A stretch of DNA of 64,000 bases from positions 61,601,312 to 61,665,311 of the forward strand of contig CM057826.1 in the NCBI GenBank assembly GCA_030068075.1, written 5' to 3'. Positions 11,520 to 21,304 of this stretch are shown here, in pieces. The translations under genes were made by a program, and so were the position numbers. Below the pieces are notes generated by a model. It worked only from the letters and a program-made list of their open reading frames with translations. It had not been told where the DNA came from and searched no databases. How positions within the stretch are numbered: position 1 is the stretch's first letter; each line of letters starts with the position of its first letter. The DNA is from Paguma larvata. Its lineage: Eukaryota; Chordata; Mammalia; Carnivora; Viverridae.

Positions 11520-11720
11520 TTCCCCTTTCTAAATATAACTCTTACTAGAACTGTAGTTAAATGAGGAATTCTATAGTGAGTCACTTCATATTTGTCTCCC
11601 CCACTGTCATAGAAGCTTCTAGATGTGTCTGTCGTGCTCACTGCTGTATTTCAAGAGCCCAGTGCGGTGTCTGCACCTGGAGGGCCCTCAGTAAATATAC
11701 AAAGTGTTCGTGAATGCTGT
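11520..11720 (+). repeat. L2 3'-end fragment
   Basis: Decayed L2 tail: tttgtctcccccactgtcat, cccagtgcggtgtctgcacc, and gccctcagtaaatatac in the expected order. Confidence 0.65.
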
Positions 11721-11739
11721 TTCCTGGCTGCGCAGCTTT

Positions 11740-11970
11740 AGGCAATAATACAGGTAACATTTGGTGAGAACCTACTGTGCTCCAGGCTGGAAGTGTTTTA
11801 CCGACCCTTCTTCTGCATTTTCACCTCCGCCAAGGGAAGGAGGGCATGTTATTTTACAAAGTTCACAAACGAGGGAACTAAGGCTCAGGGAGGTTGCGGT
11901 AAAGTGCCCAGGGTCGCCATGCTTTTCTATGACGGCGCTGGAATTAGAACTCAGATCTGTCCAGAGTCCT
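11740..11970 (-). repeat. MIR, nearly full length
   Basis: Reverse MIR: gagaacctactgtgctccag, gtgttttaccgaccc, aacgagggaactaaggctca, and ggttgcggtaaagtgccca in order. Confidence 0.85.
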
Positions 11971-12769
11971 CGCGCTCAGCCCCTGGGGCTCCCCTTCGTT
12001 TCTCCGTGGGTCAGTCTTTGCAGAATAAAGATCAAATCACCTACTTCACAGGCTTGCCTGCTGGTTGGCCCAGAAGGTACCCAGCATACAGGGGTTGTCT
12101 GATGAATACCGTTTTCTTTTCCTAGTGTAAAATTATTGCCTGGAAAATCAGGTTCATCTGTCAGGCCGAGAGAGAAACCCAATTGGACCAGCCTTAACTG
12201 ACCTCCCCCCCGCCCCCCGACAATTGCTGGCTGCTCGCATAATGCCAGCTCCCCAGGCGGCTGTGCCTGGAACATAGGTATGTAAACCTTGAAAGAGGAA
12301 CTTCGTTTCCCTTCCCAGTGAAAAGAGAAAAGAAAGTGCTGGACTCAGTTTGATAAAATTTGAAAGGGAGGAGACCTGAGCCTCTAGGCTAGTGGCTTTT
12401 CTAGATGGCCTCACCCCTCAAGTTAGCAAACAGAATCTACCACCAGTGAATTGCTGGTGGGGTGACCCGCCACCGTATTCTTTGTGCCTCGTGGGAGGAA
12501 TGCAGAGGGAAATGAGATTCTGGATCCCACCCGCCACAGCTCAATTCCTGGAGAGACATATTCTGATGCTGAGTGACCAAGGACCCCCCCGAGAAGGAGA
12601 GTTTTCCGGGGACGCTGAAAACCCAGCATTCTACCCAGTGTGCCCCAGAAAGCGCAAGCCTGTGCCAGAGGTGGGTGTAATGGGAGATGGAAGTGAGGGG
12701 GCCAAACAGATACCTCTGGACTTCCTGGACGAGATAGTGGAGGAGGCCAGCTCTTGAAGGAAGAGCGAG
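11971..12769. other. Non-coding, part possibly conserved
   Basis: 12105-12290 is repeat-free, with an AT-rich start, a C-rich middle and a compact block gacaattgctggctgctcgc that looks like regulatory DNA. The remainder shows no repeat I can name. An open frame at 12392-12757 has no domain. Confidence 0.3.
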
Positions 12770-13170
12770 GGCTCACCAGGCAATAGAAGAGAGCAGGGGC
12801 ATTCCAGGCTGTGGGAACAGCATGTGCAAAGGCACTGAGTCATATGGGGCTGGGACTTTCAAAACAAGGAGGAATTCAATGTCGCCTGCAGTGTATTTCT
12901 CAAAGTGTTGTCCTGGACACGAAAGTGCACACAGCAGACAGAAGCTGAAACTAAAGAGAGAAGACAGAACCAGGTCACAAAGAACCTTGACTGTCACGTC
13001 AAGGATCTAAAGTCAGAGACCGACTGAAGCTAGTAACGGAGAGCAATCAGACCTCCTCCCGCACGGAGCCCAGCACGGTGGGTTTGAAAGACATCTGAGA
13101 GTGCAGTGAGTGCAGTGATCACGCTGGGCCAGGGCCACTCCGGAAGGCTAATTGGCCGGCACGGCCCCGG
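12770..13170 (-). repeat. L2 remnant
   Basis: Reverse L2: ggcattccaggctgtgggaa followed by cagcatgtgcaaaggcactg, then diverged sequence with aagaaccttgactg and cggagagcaatcagacc. Identified from the antisense of the L2 3' region. Confidence 0.6.
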
Positions 13171-13643
13171 CCCCGCAGAGCCTCGCTCTTTGTTACAGCT
13201 GCTTCGGCTAGATGATCACGGCAGGTAAAGGTCAGAAGCCTCCCCGGGGGATGGCGCAGGGTGTTGCCACCCTGAGCAGATTCTCCCAAAGGTGCCTTTT
13301 CGAAGGCTGTTAAGACAACGTTGAGGAGAGGAACCATGCGACTCACGGCTGTAACATCCTGGGTCAGCCTGCAAGATGGGTGGAGGAAGTGGCCGTAGCC
13401 TGTTTTAATGCCTTTCATCTAATTTTCACACACACGCAGAACGAGAGAACAGATGATTATCTGATCTTCGTGGACAGTTGGCTAAGATCTAACGTACGTT
13501 GTGTTGTTTTTTCAACTTTTTGTGTGTGAAAATTTTGCCATAAAATGCTGGGAAGAATAGGCCCATTTTCACCTATCCATCAGGTGCTAACCAGACCCAC
13601 TAAATTCCAAAGCGAGTACCTGTAGATTTGCAAGGTGGGGAAA
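13171..13643. other. Non-coding stretch, nothing recognised
   Basis: Mixed composition, becoming AT-rich from 13480. No gene or clear repeat. Confidence 0.4.
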
Positions 13644-13644
13644 C

Positions 13645-13675
<31 letters not shown>

Positions 13676-13678
13676 ACT
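13644..13678. repeat. (CA)n microsatellite
   Basis: About 35 bases of CA dinucleotide repeat with a few G interruptions. Confidence 0.95.
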
Positions 13679-13727
13679 CACTGCATATACTCTGTACCTC
13701 TTCTGTTATATAGACAATAGAAAATGT

Positions 13728-14148
13728 TGGATGGATGGATAGGTTGATGGGTGGGTGGATGGATGGATGGGTTGATGGGTGGGTGGATGGATGGATGGAT
13801 GGATGGATGGGTGGATGGATGGATGGGTGGATGGATGGGTGGATGGGCTGATGGATGGGTGGATGGGTGGATGGATGGGTGAATGGGTGGATGGATGGAT
13901 GGGTGGATGGAAGGATGGATGGGTGAATGGGTGGATGGATGGGTAGATGAATGGATGGGTAACGGGTGGATGGATGGGATGGATGGATGGATGGATGGAT
14001 GGATGGATGGATGGGTAATGGGTGGATGGATGGGTGAATGGGCAGATGGATGGGTGGGCGGTGGATAGATGGGCGGATAGATGGATGGATGGGTGGATGG
14101 ATAGATGGATGGATGGATGGATGCATGGATGGGTGGGTGGGTGGATGC
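13728..14148. repeat. (GGAT)n tetranucleotide array, ~420 bp
   Basis: Tandem array of GGAT with frequent GGGT, GAAT and GTAA variants; the longest clean run is near 13980-14011. It is long enough to give spurious open frames in both directions (Met-Asp-Gly-Trp forward, His-Pro-Ser-Ile reverse). It lies 3.6 kb upstream of the HRH2 exon. Confidence 0.98.
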
Positions 14149-14529
14149 AGGGTGGAGAGAGGTGGGCAAGATCCAGGCCCTGTGGGGAAGGCACACACAA
14201 AGCCATGTCAACACTATAAGGCAGCAGGTGCCAGCGGTATAATTCGGTACAAAGTACAGGCATTCAGGAAAGCTCCAGAGTGTTTGAGTGGTGCCTTGAA
14301 AGGTGAGTAGTTAAAGTGAGTACAGGAAAGAGCAGGGCTCCAGGTGAGGGAGACAGCAAAGGCAGGTGTGAGAAGGTGTAAAACGTTTGGGGAAAGGCTG
14401 GGCTGCCTGAATGGCCAAGTTAGGGGACAAGTTCAGGAGCGTTTGGTGAGATCCAGCTGGAAGGATGGGTTGAAGTCTGATCGAAGTACAGGCATTAAGG
14501 CAGGCCAGAGGAGTGTGAGCTGAGTGTGG
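14149..14529. other. Purine-rich non-coding stretch
   Basis: Phrases such as ggtgccttgaaaggtgagta and acaggaaagagcagggctcc suggest a decayed reverse L2, but I cannot align it with confidence. Confidence 0.35.
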
Positions 14530-14670
14530 ATCGAGGCTCTCTGCTCACTTGCTAGGGCTGTGACATCGCTTGGCCTCTCTGAGCCTCACTCTCTCGGACA
14601 TTAAACGGAGCAGTGATTTCCCTCACTCTTGAGTTAGTATGAGGATGAAATGATATTTCATCTAACATGT
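14530..14670 (+). repeat. MIR
   Basis: ctgctcacttgctagggctg, gcttggcctctctgagcctc and tatgaggatgaaatgatat follow MIR order. Confidence 0.7.
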
Positions 14671-14689
14671 GATCTCCCCGTTCCCAGGG

Positions 14690-14815
14690 CTATTCTGCAA
14701 TAAGGAGGTGCCGTAATTCCTCAAGCCGTCCCCTGCTGCTGGACACTCATCGTTTCCCACTTTTTCCACTTGCAAACCCGCTGGCACAGACATCCTAGAC
14801 ACATCTTAGCACGAC
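14690..14815 (-). mobile_element. Old L1 3'-UTR remnant
   Basis: Resembles antisense L1M: caagccgtcccctgctgctg, cactcatcgtttcccacttt, and cacagacatcctagacac correspond to the 'cccctattgatgg ... gtttcc ... acatcc' series. Confidence 0.45.
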
Positions 14816-15330
14816 AGAGGCTGTATTGCCACAGTCCAGGTTCTGGAAAGAATGAACTAGGTGTAAGTGACCTAGGGAGTATCCTTACACAATGAAGAAA
14901 TTAGGGAAGGAAAGTTGCTCAGCGATGTGTAGCGTGTGCCTGTGTACACGTAGAAGCACAGAGAAAGAATCGAAGGCCCCATCACGCCAAACAGTCAGCA
15001 ACAGTCACCTTCTGTGCATGAGGCTCTGGGTGTGTGATAGCTCAAACAGTTGGCCCTTCCTGTATACCTCAGCATACTCAGTTTACTGCAGCGAGTATGT
15101 CCTCGCTTTGGAAGTTTGAAAGGAAAGTTCAAGAAAGTGTTTTTTTTTTATGTTAGCTGTGACGATGAAAATAATGACCCCACCCTGTCTCGCAGTGCCC
15201 CAGCCCTCTAAGGCAGTCACGCTACCCAGAAGGCACAGGATGGATTAAGCTCCATGCAAAAGCTCCTGCCTTCATCAAAGGTCACCAGAAACTTCTGGGA
15301 CCTGGGCTGAAACTGATCAGAGTGGCTCTT
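14816..15330. other. Non-coding stretch, nothing recognised
   Basis: No clear repeat. A 75-codon frame at 14892-15119 has no features of a gene. Confidence 0.4.
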
Positions 15331-15550
15331 TTTTTTTTTTTTTTTTGATTTTTTTAAATGTTTATTTAATTTTTGAAAGACAGAGCATGAGCGGGGGAGG
15401 AGCAGAAAGAGAGGAAGACAGGATCCGAAGCAGGCTCCAGGCTCTGAGCCGTCAGCACAGAGCCCGACGTGGGGCTCGAACCCACAAACTGTGAGATCAT
15501 GACCTGAGCCAAAGTCGGACGCCCAACTGACTGAGCCACCCAGGTGCCCC
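15331..15550 (-). mobile_element. Feline tRNA-derived SINE
   Basis: Reverse SINE with a long T tail. Perfect 13-bp target duplication cagagtggctctt at 15318-15330 and 15551-15563. Confidence 0.96.
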
Positions 15551-15859
15551 CAGAGTGGCTCTTCTTTGAAACATCGTGAAAAAAGCAACTGCGCTGCTCT
15601 GTTCATCATTGTGCCCCCAGCCCCTGGGACAGCATTTGCCAGTTCTGAAAGAAATATTTGCTGAAAAGAACAGACAGAAGGAAGAGAAGGAAAGGAGAAG
15701 GGAGGGAGGGGGAATTTCGAATTATACGAGAGGCTGCTTCAATTCAGATTCGAACACCCCAAACATTAGCAAAAACGTTGGTCCAAGGGCACAAATACCT
15801 ATACCTGTGAAGAAACTCAGAAAAAAAAATTGCTCTCAGAAATAGGGATTCTCAAAAAA

Positions 15860-16230
15860 GAGAGCTTTGCTGCCATCCCCCCCGCAGTTAATTAAATGTA
15901 CCAGTGAGAGCCATGCTGCTTGTGTTATTTATGTAATGAAAAGAAAGATCTTCTAAAAATAATACCCAGAGGCCCAGCTCGCAAGGCCCGGTGGCGGAAC
16001 CAGCTGGAGCCACAGAAGGTGACTAGAAGCCGTGATCCCTGCACCAACACGGCGGTTATGATTAAATGATGCTTCCATATTCAGGTTGCAAAACCGCTCC
16101 AGGCCAGAGCCTAAGAGAGGCTTCATTTATGTCACGGGGCGATTAGCTTGCTACCGAGAGGGGGTCTACTGTCAGCCTGATTTCTACACGCTCCCAGGTT
16201 GCAATAGATTGCCCGCTAGCTGCTGGCTGG
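15860..16230. other. Candidate conserved non-coding element
   Basis: Repeat-free block 1.6-1.9 kb upstream of the HRH2 exon with balanced composition and homeodomain/POU-like words (gcagttaattaaatg, gcggttatgattaaatgatg) and ttatgtaatgaaaag. Its look is that of a conserved enhancer. This is inference only. Confidence 0.35.
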
Positions 16231-16379
16231 AAGACCAGGATCGACTTGTGTGAAAGGAAGTCGGCGGGGCCTTAGCTGTTTTTCACCAGTTGGAATCAGA
16301 GGAGGGAATCTCTGGGATTTAACCAGGGAGTATTGTGTGTGCAGCCCTTCTGTCGAAGTGGGGTTTGCTTTGGGACAGG

Positions 16380-16412
16380 TGGAAGGAAGGGAGGGAGGGA
16401 GGGAGGAAGGAA
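16380..16412. repeat. Purine tetranucleotide tract
   Basis: Short GGAAGGAAGGGAGGGAGGGA-type tract with no other content. Confidence 0.85.
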
Positions 16413-16619
16413 CTGGACACCACCAGAATACTCGTGATAAGGGCACAATAGAATAAATCTTGGCCAGCCACCCCACGGGCTGCTGTGCAGCCATGGGAGA
16501 GGTTGAGTGAGCTCTGTACTGGCTGACCGACCTCACGTGCTGCTAAACAATTTCCTTATTTAGGAAAGTAAGATTGAGAGAGACGTTTGGAGCAGGTGTG
16601 GACGGGGGGGGGAGGGGTG

Positions 16620-16990
16620 GCGAACTATGACAGCAGGCTGAAGCTGGCCCTCGGCCCAGTTTCGTGGGACCCATGAGCTGAGGACGGCTCTTACGTTTTT
16701 AAATAGTTTGGAAGTCGTTTTTAAAAAGAGTTAGCAACAACTCAAAAGAGGGACAATATTTTGTGATATGTGAGAATTCTGTGAAACTCCAATTTCGGCA
16801 TCCCTAGTAAAGCCTCGTGGGAGCCCGGCCACACTCACTCGTTTGCATGTCGTCTGTGTAGGCCCCCTCGTGCTACCGTGACAGAGTTGAGTAATCACCG
16901 CAGAGACCTTGGGGGTTGCAGAGCAGAAAATATTTACCACCTGGCCTTCTCCTGAGAAGCTTTGTCAGCTCCTGGTTTGGTGTATGGGGA
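16620..16990 (+). mobile_element. Ancient DNA-transposon-like repeat
   Basis: Shows ctggccctcggcccagttt, then gtgacagagttgagtaatca, accgcagagaccttgggggt and aaaatatttaccacctggcc. These match the widespread non-autonomous element whose ends read 'ccaaatccggcccgc' and 'agttgagtagttgcaacagagacc'. A second copy in the opposite orientation is at 32480-32780. Probably hAT class; family not assigned. Confidence 0.55.
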
Positions 16991-17780
16991 CGTTTTGTAA
17001 AAGCCAACGGCGTCGAGTTCTTCGCGCTGTACCAGAGTAAATCCATTATTTATTCAATTTGCTTATTTATTCATTCATTTCATCATTTATCTCTGCCTAA
17101 TGCCTCCCTGTGGGGTCAGGCACTGGAAGCCGGCAGTGAACGGCAGATGCAGCCCCTGTTCTTGTGGTGTCTAGAGCGCGTGTCTGGTTCTTTCTTTCTC
17201 CAGCCTAAACAGTCCTGCCCCTCCAGCCGTATCTCACTAGGGGACACAGGGTTCCGGTCCCTTGCCCCCTGCCTCCCTGCCTCCTCCCACTGTGTACCCT
17301 GATGGCCTCAGTCCCTCCTAAGGAGAGGTGTCCAGACTGGCCCTGCGCCTCCTAGAGTCTCGCGGGGAGGTCAAGGTCTAGAAGGATTCATCTCGAACCA
17401 GTCACGCTCTAAGTCTGATTTCAAAGTGTTCAACACCTGACCCTTGCGTTTCCAGCTCCTGTTCTCCGGTGGTCCCACGAGGCAGACGCAGGCCGTCCTT
17501 GACCCCTGTCACATGGTTGGGAGCCTCCATCAGCTATGGAGAAGGATGTAGCCACGTCTCCCCATGATCTCTCCTGCCTGAAACCAAAGCCGCCTCCAGA
17601 CACGGGCTCCAGTGCCTCGGTCTCTGTGCAAAACCTGGAGAGTGGAGACCTGCCTCGGTCCCTGGAGGAAGCCGGCTCTGCAGGGGGTAATTTGAGGACT
17701 GGAATTTGAACCAAGAACCTTCTCTCTCCTTTTGCTCTCCTTCATTCATATTCATGCCCAATACCTCCTAGGAGACTGCT
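16991..17780. other. Region just upstream of the HRH2 exon
   Basis: 17060-17165 looks like an ancient LINE-type remnant (gcttatttattcattcattt, gtcaggcactggaagccggc). The rest has no named repeat. It is probably the end of the intron before the HRH2 coding exon. Confidence 0.4.
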
Positions 17781-17794
17781 TTATTTATTTCCAG
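17781..17794 (+). promoter_or_regulatory. HRH2: Candidate 3' splice site before the HRH2 coding exon
   Basis: A T-rich tract running into ttccag, followed by 165 bases without any ATG and then the HRH2 start. Human HRH2 has a separate 5' non-coding exon, so an acceptor is expected upstream of the ATG. This is the best one nearby, but it is not proven. Confidence 0.5.
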
Positions 17795-17959
17795 AAAAAC
17801 AGTACTGCGGCAGTCATTGGAGCCTCCCCACGTTTGGACATTTTCCTTTGGCTCTGCCGGAAGCCGAGAGCCCAGCGACTGACATAATCAGCACCCTGGG
17901 GAGCTGAACGAGAAGGGGCCAGGGGCCGCGGGCGGAGGAAGGAGCCGTAGGGTTCCAGG

Positions 17960-19039
17960 ATGGTCCCTAACGGCACTGCCCCTTCCTTTTGTCCGGACTC
18001 GCCCCCCTGCAAGATCACCGTCAGCGTGGTCCTCACTGTCGTCATCCTCATCACCGTCGCCGGCAACGTGGTGGTCTGCCTGGCCGTGGGCCTGAACCGC
18101 CGGCTCCGCAGCCTGACCAACTGCTACATCGTGTCTCTGGCCATCACCGACCTGCTCCTCGGCCTCCTGGTGCTGCCCTTCTCAGCCGTCTACCAGCTGT
18201 CCTGCCGGTGGAGCTTCGGCAAGGTCTTCTGCAATATCTACACCAGCCTGGACGTGATGCTCTGTACCGCCTCCATCCTCAACCTCTTCATGATCAGCCT
18301 CGACCGGTACTGCGCTGTCACGGACCCCCTGCGCTACCCCGTGCTAGTCACCCCAGTCCGAGTCGCCGTCTCTCTGGTCTTGATTTGGGTCATCTCTATC
18401 ACGCTGTCCTTTCTGTCCATCCATCTGGGGTGGAACAGCAGGAACGAGACCGGCAGTTTGAATCACACCGTCCCCAAGTGCAAAGTCCAGGTCAACTTAG
18501 TGTATGGCTTGGTGGATGGGCTGGTCACCTTCTACTTGCCCCTGCTGGTCATGTGCGTCACCTACTACCGCATCTTCAAGATCGCCCGGGACCAGGCCAA
18601 GAGGATCCATCACGTCGGCTCCTGGAAGGCAGCTACCATCGGGGAGCACAAAGCCACCGTGACACTGGCTGCCGTGATGGGAGCCTTCATTGTCTGCTGG
18701 TTCCCCTATTTTACTGTGTTTGTTTACCGCGGGCTGAGAGGGGATGAAGCCATCAATGAGGCCTTCGAAGCTGTCGTTTTGTGGCTGGGCTATGCCAACT
18801 CGGCCCTGAACCCTATCCTGTACGCCGCACTGAACAGAGACTTCCGCACGGCGTACCAGCAGCTCTTCCGCTGCAGACCCGCCAGCCACAACGCCCACAA
18901 AACTACTCTGAGGTCCGGCAGCTCTCAGCTGGCCAGGAATCAAAGCCGAGAACCCTTGCGGAAGGAAGAGAAGCCCCTGAAGCTCCAGGTATGGAGCGGG
19001 ACGGAGGTCACAGCCCCTCAAGGAGCCACAGACAGGTAA
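17960..19039 (+). CDS. HRH2: Histamine H2 receptor (short, 359-residue form)
   Basis: Class A G-protein-coupled receptor for histamine. It couples mainly to Gs to raise cAMP and drives gastric acid secretion, with further roles in heart and immune cells. All seven helices are present (about 20-44, 57-81, 92-114, 134-158, 181-204, 232-257, 267-291). Visible landmarks are N36, D64, the amine-binding D98, DRY at 115-117, D186 and T190 that contact the imidazole, CWFP at 246-249, NPxxY at 284-288, the C91-C174 disulfide pair, a palmitoylation candidate C305, and N-glycosylation sites N4, N162 and N168. Length equals the usual 359 residues. The start is supported by an in-frame TAG 12 bases upstream (17948-17950) and by the absence of other ATGs back to the candidate acceptor. 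There is one coding exon with no frameshift. The TAA at 19037-19039 overlaps a splice donor, so splicing replaces the end (see 45885-46077). Confidence 0.98.
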   Translation: MVPNGTAPSFCPDSPPCKITVSVVLTVVILITVAGNVVVCLAVGLNRRLRSLTNCYIVSLAITDLLLGLLVLPFSAVYQLSCRWSFGKVFCNIYTSLDVMLCTASILNLFMISLDRYCAVTDPLRYPVLVTPVRVAVSLVLIWVISITLSFLSIHLGWNSRNETGSLNHTVPKCKVQVNLVYGLVDGLVTFYLPLLVMCVTYYRIFKIARDQAKRIHHVGSWKAATIGEHKATVTLAAVMGAFIVCWFPYFTVFVYRGLRGDEAINEAFEAVVLWLGYANSALNPILYAALNRDFRTAYQQLFRCRPASHNAHKTTLRSGSSQLARNQSREPLRKEEKPLKLQVWSGTEVTAPQGATDR

Positions 19040-19041
19040 CT
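19034..19041 (+). promoter_or_regulatory. HRH2: 5' splice donor overlapping the HRH2 stop codon
   Basis: The sequence acag|gtaact is a strong donor. If it is used, the exon ends at 19035 with the first two bases (AG) of the Arg-359 codon, and the TAA stop (19037-19039), which is intronic, is removed. If it is not used, the 359-residue receptor is made. Confidence 0.75.
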
Positions 19042-19104
19042 ACCCAGTCATTTGTATGCAGGATAAGTGCATGGGGAGGGGGCCCCGCTAGTGGTAACCG
19101 TTAA

Positions 19105-19315
19105 GGGGGCGGCTGTCCACCAGGTGCTGGTTGAACATTCTGTGTGCTTTGCAAACCTCGTGTGGTGCCGTCCTCCCGAATCCGCCTGAGGTAGAATCGT
19201 GTGCTTTCATTTTTAAAGGACCGCATTAAATCGCAAAGAACTTGACCAGGGCCACTCAGCTGGGACCTGGACAGAGGTCCTCTGACTCCAGAACTTGTGG
19301 GCCTTTTTTTTCTAG
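19105..19315 (-). repeat. MIR
   Basis: Reverse MIR: cattctgtgtgctttgcaa, ttcatttttaaaggaccgca, gaacttgaccagggccactc and gctgggacctggacagaggt in order. It contains an ATTAAA at 19225-19230 that might serve as a weak poly(A) signal for the short HRH2 form. Confidence 0.7.
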
Positions 19316-20175
19316 CTACGTGGTCCTTACAATCAGGAGTCCTAAGTCTGAAGCCCGACTCTGCCACTTGGTTAGCCACCTGAAGTGTTCACCCAAGTTC
19401 TCCAGGACAGCCTTCAAAGGGCCGTGCACGGATGCTGCCACCTGGGGAGTAACCACAAACCCAGCTCGGTCCACATCCGTTGAGCATCTGTGAGGCACCA
19501 GCTCTTATGCTAGGGGCACTCAGGTCAGAAGAGGAAAAAAAGACCGACCAAGTTGGGAAGGCAGAGCCTTGAAAGTCAGGCTAGGAGCTTGGACCTTGTA
19601 CTGTAGGTCTAAGGGGAAGATGGAAGGATTAGAAGCAAGGGCGGGGGTAACCCAGGCAGTTCTGTGCTTGGGATAGAGAGCTCTGGCTCCCTGTAAGATG
19701 TGGACCAGAAGGAGGAGAAGGGGCCATCAGTGACGAGGGATATGGCACTGGCCTGTGAGAGAGGAGAAGGGAATAGAGCAAAATCTAGGAGGCTATAAAA
19801 AAAAAAATAGACTCAGAGGGCATTGGATGTTTGGGGCACAGAAGATACAAGAGAGAGGACATCCCAGAATTCGACCTCTAAGAGGTATCCAGGCTGAAAA
19901 GATGAACAGGATCAGAATGAGATGTTGATAATTGATAAATGCACTGGTGGCAAAGCCAATGCGGGGTATTAAGGGAAACCCCATCAAACACTTGAGTGAC
20001 ACTGAGGAAGCTGGCCCACCGAATGGAGAGGGCGCTTACAGGTCGGGGGCTCCAGCTGTTGAGAGGGGTGAAAGAATGGGCACTGGTAGAACACCCGGCA
20101 CATAGCATTGCTCTACAGATGGTGCTTTCCTTACTCTTCCAACAGACCATGCCAGAATGCTGGTCTGTGTGATTG
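19316..20175. other. Non-coding stretch, possible L2 remnant
   Basis: 19540-19860 contains gcagagccttgaaagtcagg and gcttggaccttgtactgtag, which resemble the reverse L2 3' region. Otherwise nothing recognised. Confidence 0.4.
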
Positions 20176-20417
20176 ACCCATCCACCCATCTGTCCGTCTG
20201 TCCATCCATCCATCCATACATACATACATCTATCACCCATACATCCATCCACCTGTACATACATACATACATACACCTGTCCGTCCGTCCATCCATCCAT
20301 CCATCCATCCATCCTTCCATCCATCCATCCATGCTTCCATCCATCCATCCATGCTTCCATCCTTCCATCCATTCATCCATCCTATGCATCCACCCATCCA
20401 TCCATCTATCCATTTAT
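20176..20417. repeat. (CCAT)n tetranucleotide array
   Basis: Tandem CCAT units with CATA, CCGT and CCTT variants. It is the exact complement in unit sequence of the GGAT array at 13728-14148, so the two are inverted around the HRH2 exon. Open frames rich in His-Pro-Ser-Ile are artefacts. Confidence 0.97.
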
Positions 20418-20539
20418 CTGCAAACATTTGTCGACTTCCCACCACATGCCTGGAACTGTGCTGAGCACCAGAGATGCAGAAGTGACATTTTGGGCATTTA
20501 TTGTGATGAACAGGCATGGCAAGTCAACTGCCTAGCCCC

Positions 20540-20705
20540 GGTCTCAGCTTTGTCCTCACTGACTCTGTGATTTGAGCAAGTCCCTGTTTCTCTTGAGCTT
20601 CTGTTTCCTCATCGCATAGAGTGTGGGGTCCGTCCTCATGCAGCCTCCCCTACTCCCCTCCCAGGGTTGCCTGATGCACATGTGAGCCAAGAGATGGGAA
20701 CAGGC
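20540..20705 (+). repeat. MIR
   Basis: ctgtgatttgagcaagtccc, gagcttctgtttcctcatcg and the ccagggttgcctgatg segment follow MIR order. Confidence 0.65.
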
Positions 20706-20738
20706 TCTGCAACCCCAATGGAACACTTGTCTCCTTTC

Positions 20739-20744
20739 AATAAA
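20739..20744 (+). terminator. HRH2: Candidate poly(A) signal for short HRH2 mRNA
   Basis: AATAAA 1.7 kb after the short-form stop codon. It is the first canonical hexamer I noticed downstream on this strand. The downstream region is not strongly GT-rich, so this is only a candidate. Confidence 0.25.
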
Positions 20745-21304
20745 TTGAGCATCAGACTTGAGTAAACTTGGGCAGATGCTGCAGTTCCTCACCCTCTGGG
20801 TTCTGATCTCTGTGGAGTGTCTTGGGAGCAAAACTGCCCAACTGGAGCCCTCGGCCTCATGTCCTCTCTGGTCCTGGCGGCAGCCAGGGGTGGAGTGTCC
20901 TGCCATAGACTTGGGTCCTGGGCCCTCCACAGCTCCGCTGCTAGCCTTCTGGAACAGGCCTTATTGCTCCTGCCCCAGCCTCCTAACCTTGAGACTCTCT
21001 GTCTCAAAACCCATCCCCCAAACCACCCAGCAATGTCTCTCCAAAATGTAGATCTGGAGACTTCCACATCTGGCCCTGATGAGTAAGGCCCCCTCTCACC
21101 CCATCCTTCCACATTCTCTCATTCAGGAGCCTCGAGCACAAAGCTAATTTAGCTCACGAAGCAAAGACTGAAGCACGGGACGTAGACCCTATAGAAGGCC
21201 ATTGACACGATTCAGTGTGGTCACGCGTGCCACTAGCCACTGCTCTTACCTGTGTGACCCACTGGCGAATAGGCTGCCTTCACCCCTAATCCTTAGGGAA
21301 CAGT
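20745..21304. other. Non-coding stretch, nothing recognised
   Basis: No named repeat or gene. Several overlapping open frames of about 100 codons have no coding character. Confidence 0.4.

Noticed and set aside
13587..14263. Several open frames up to 203 codons with His-Pro-Ser-Ile or Met-Asp-Gly-Trp repeats
   Set aside because: They are translations of the GGAT tetranucleotide array in all frames and both strands; no unique sequence or start context.
17989..18747. 252-codon frame inside HRH2, and a 174-codon antisense frame at 18497-19021
   Set aside because: Out-of-frame and antisense shadows of the GC-rich receptor exon.
13728..20417. Tandem arrays as CRISPR arrays
   Set aside because: Simple tetranucleotides without spacers, in a mammalian genome.
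20157..20570. His-Pro-Ser-rich open frames on both strands
   Set aside because: Translations of the CCAT array.
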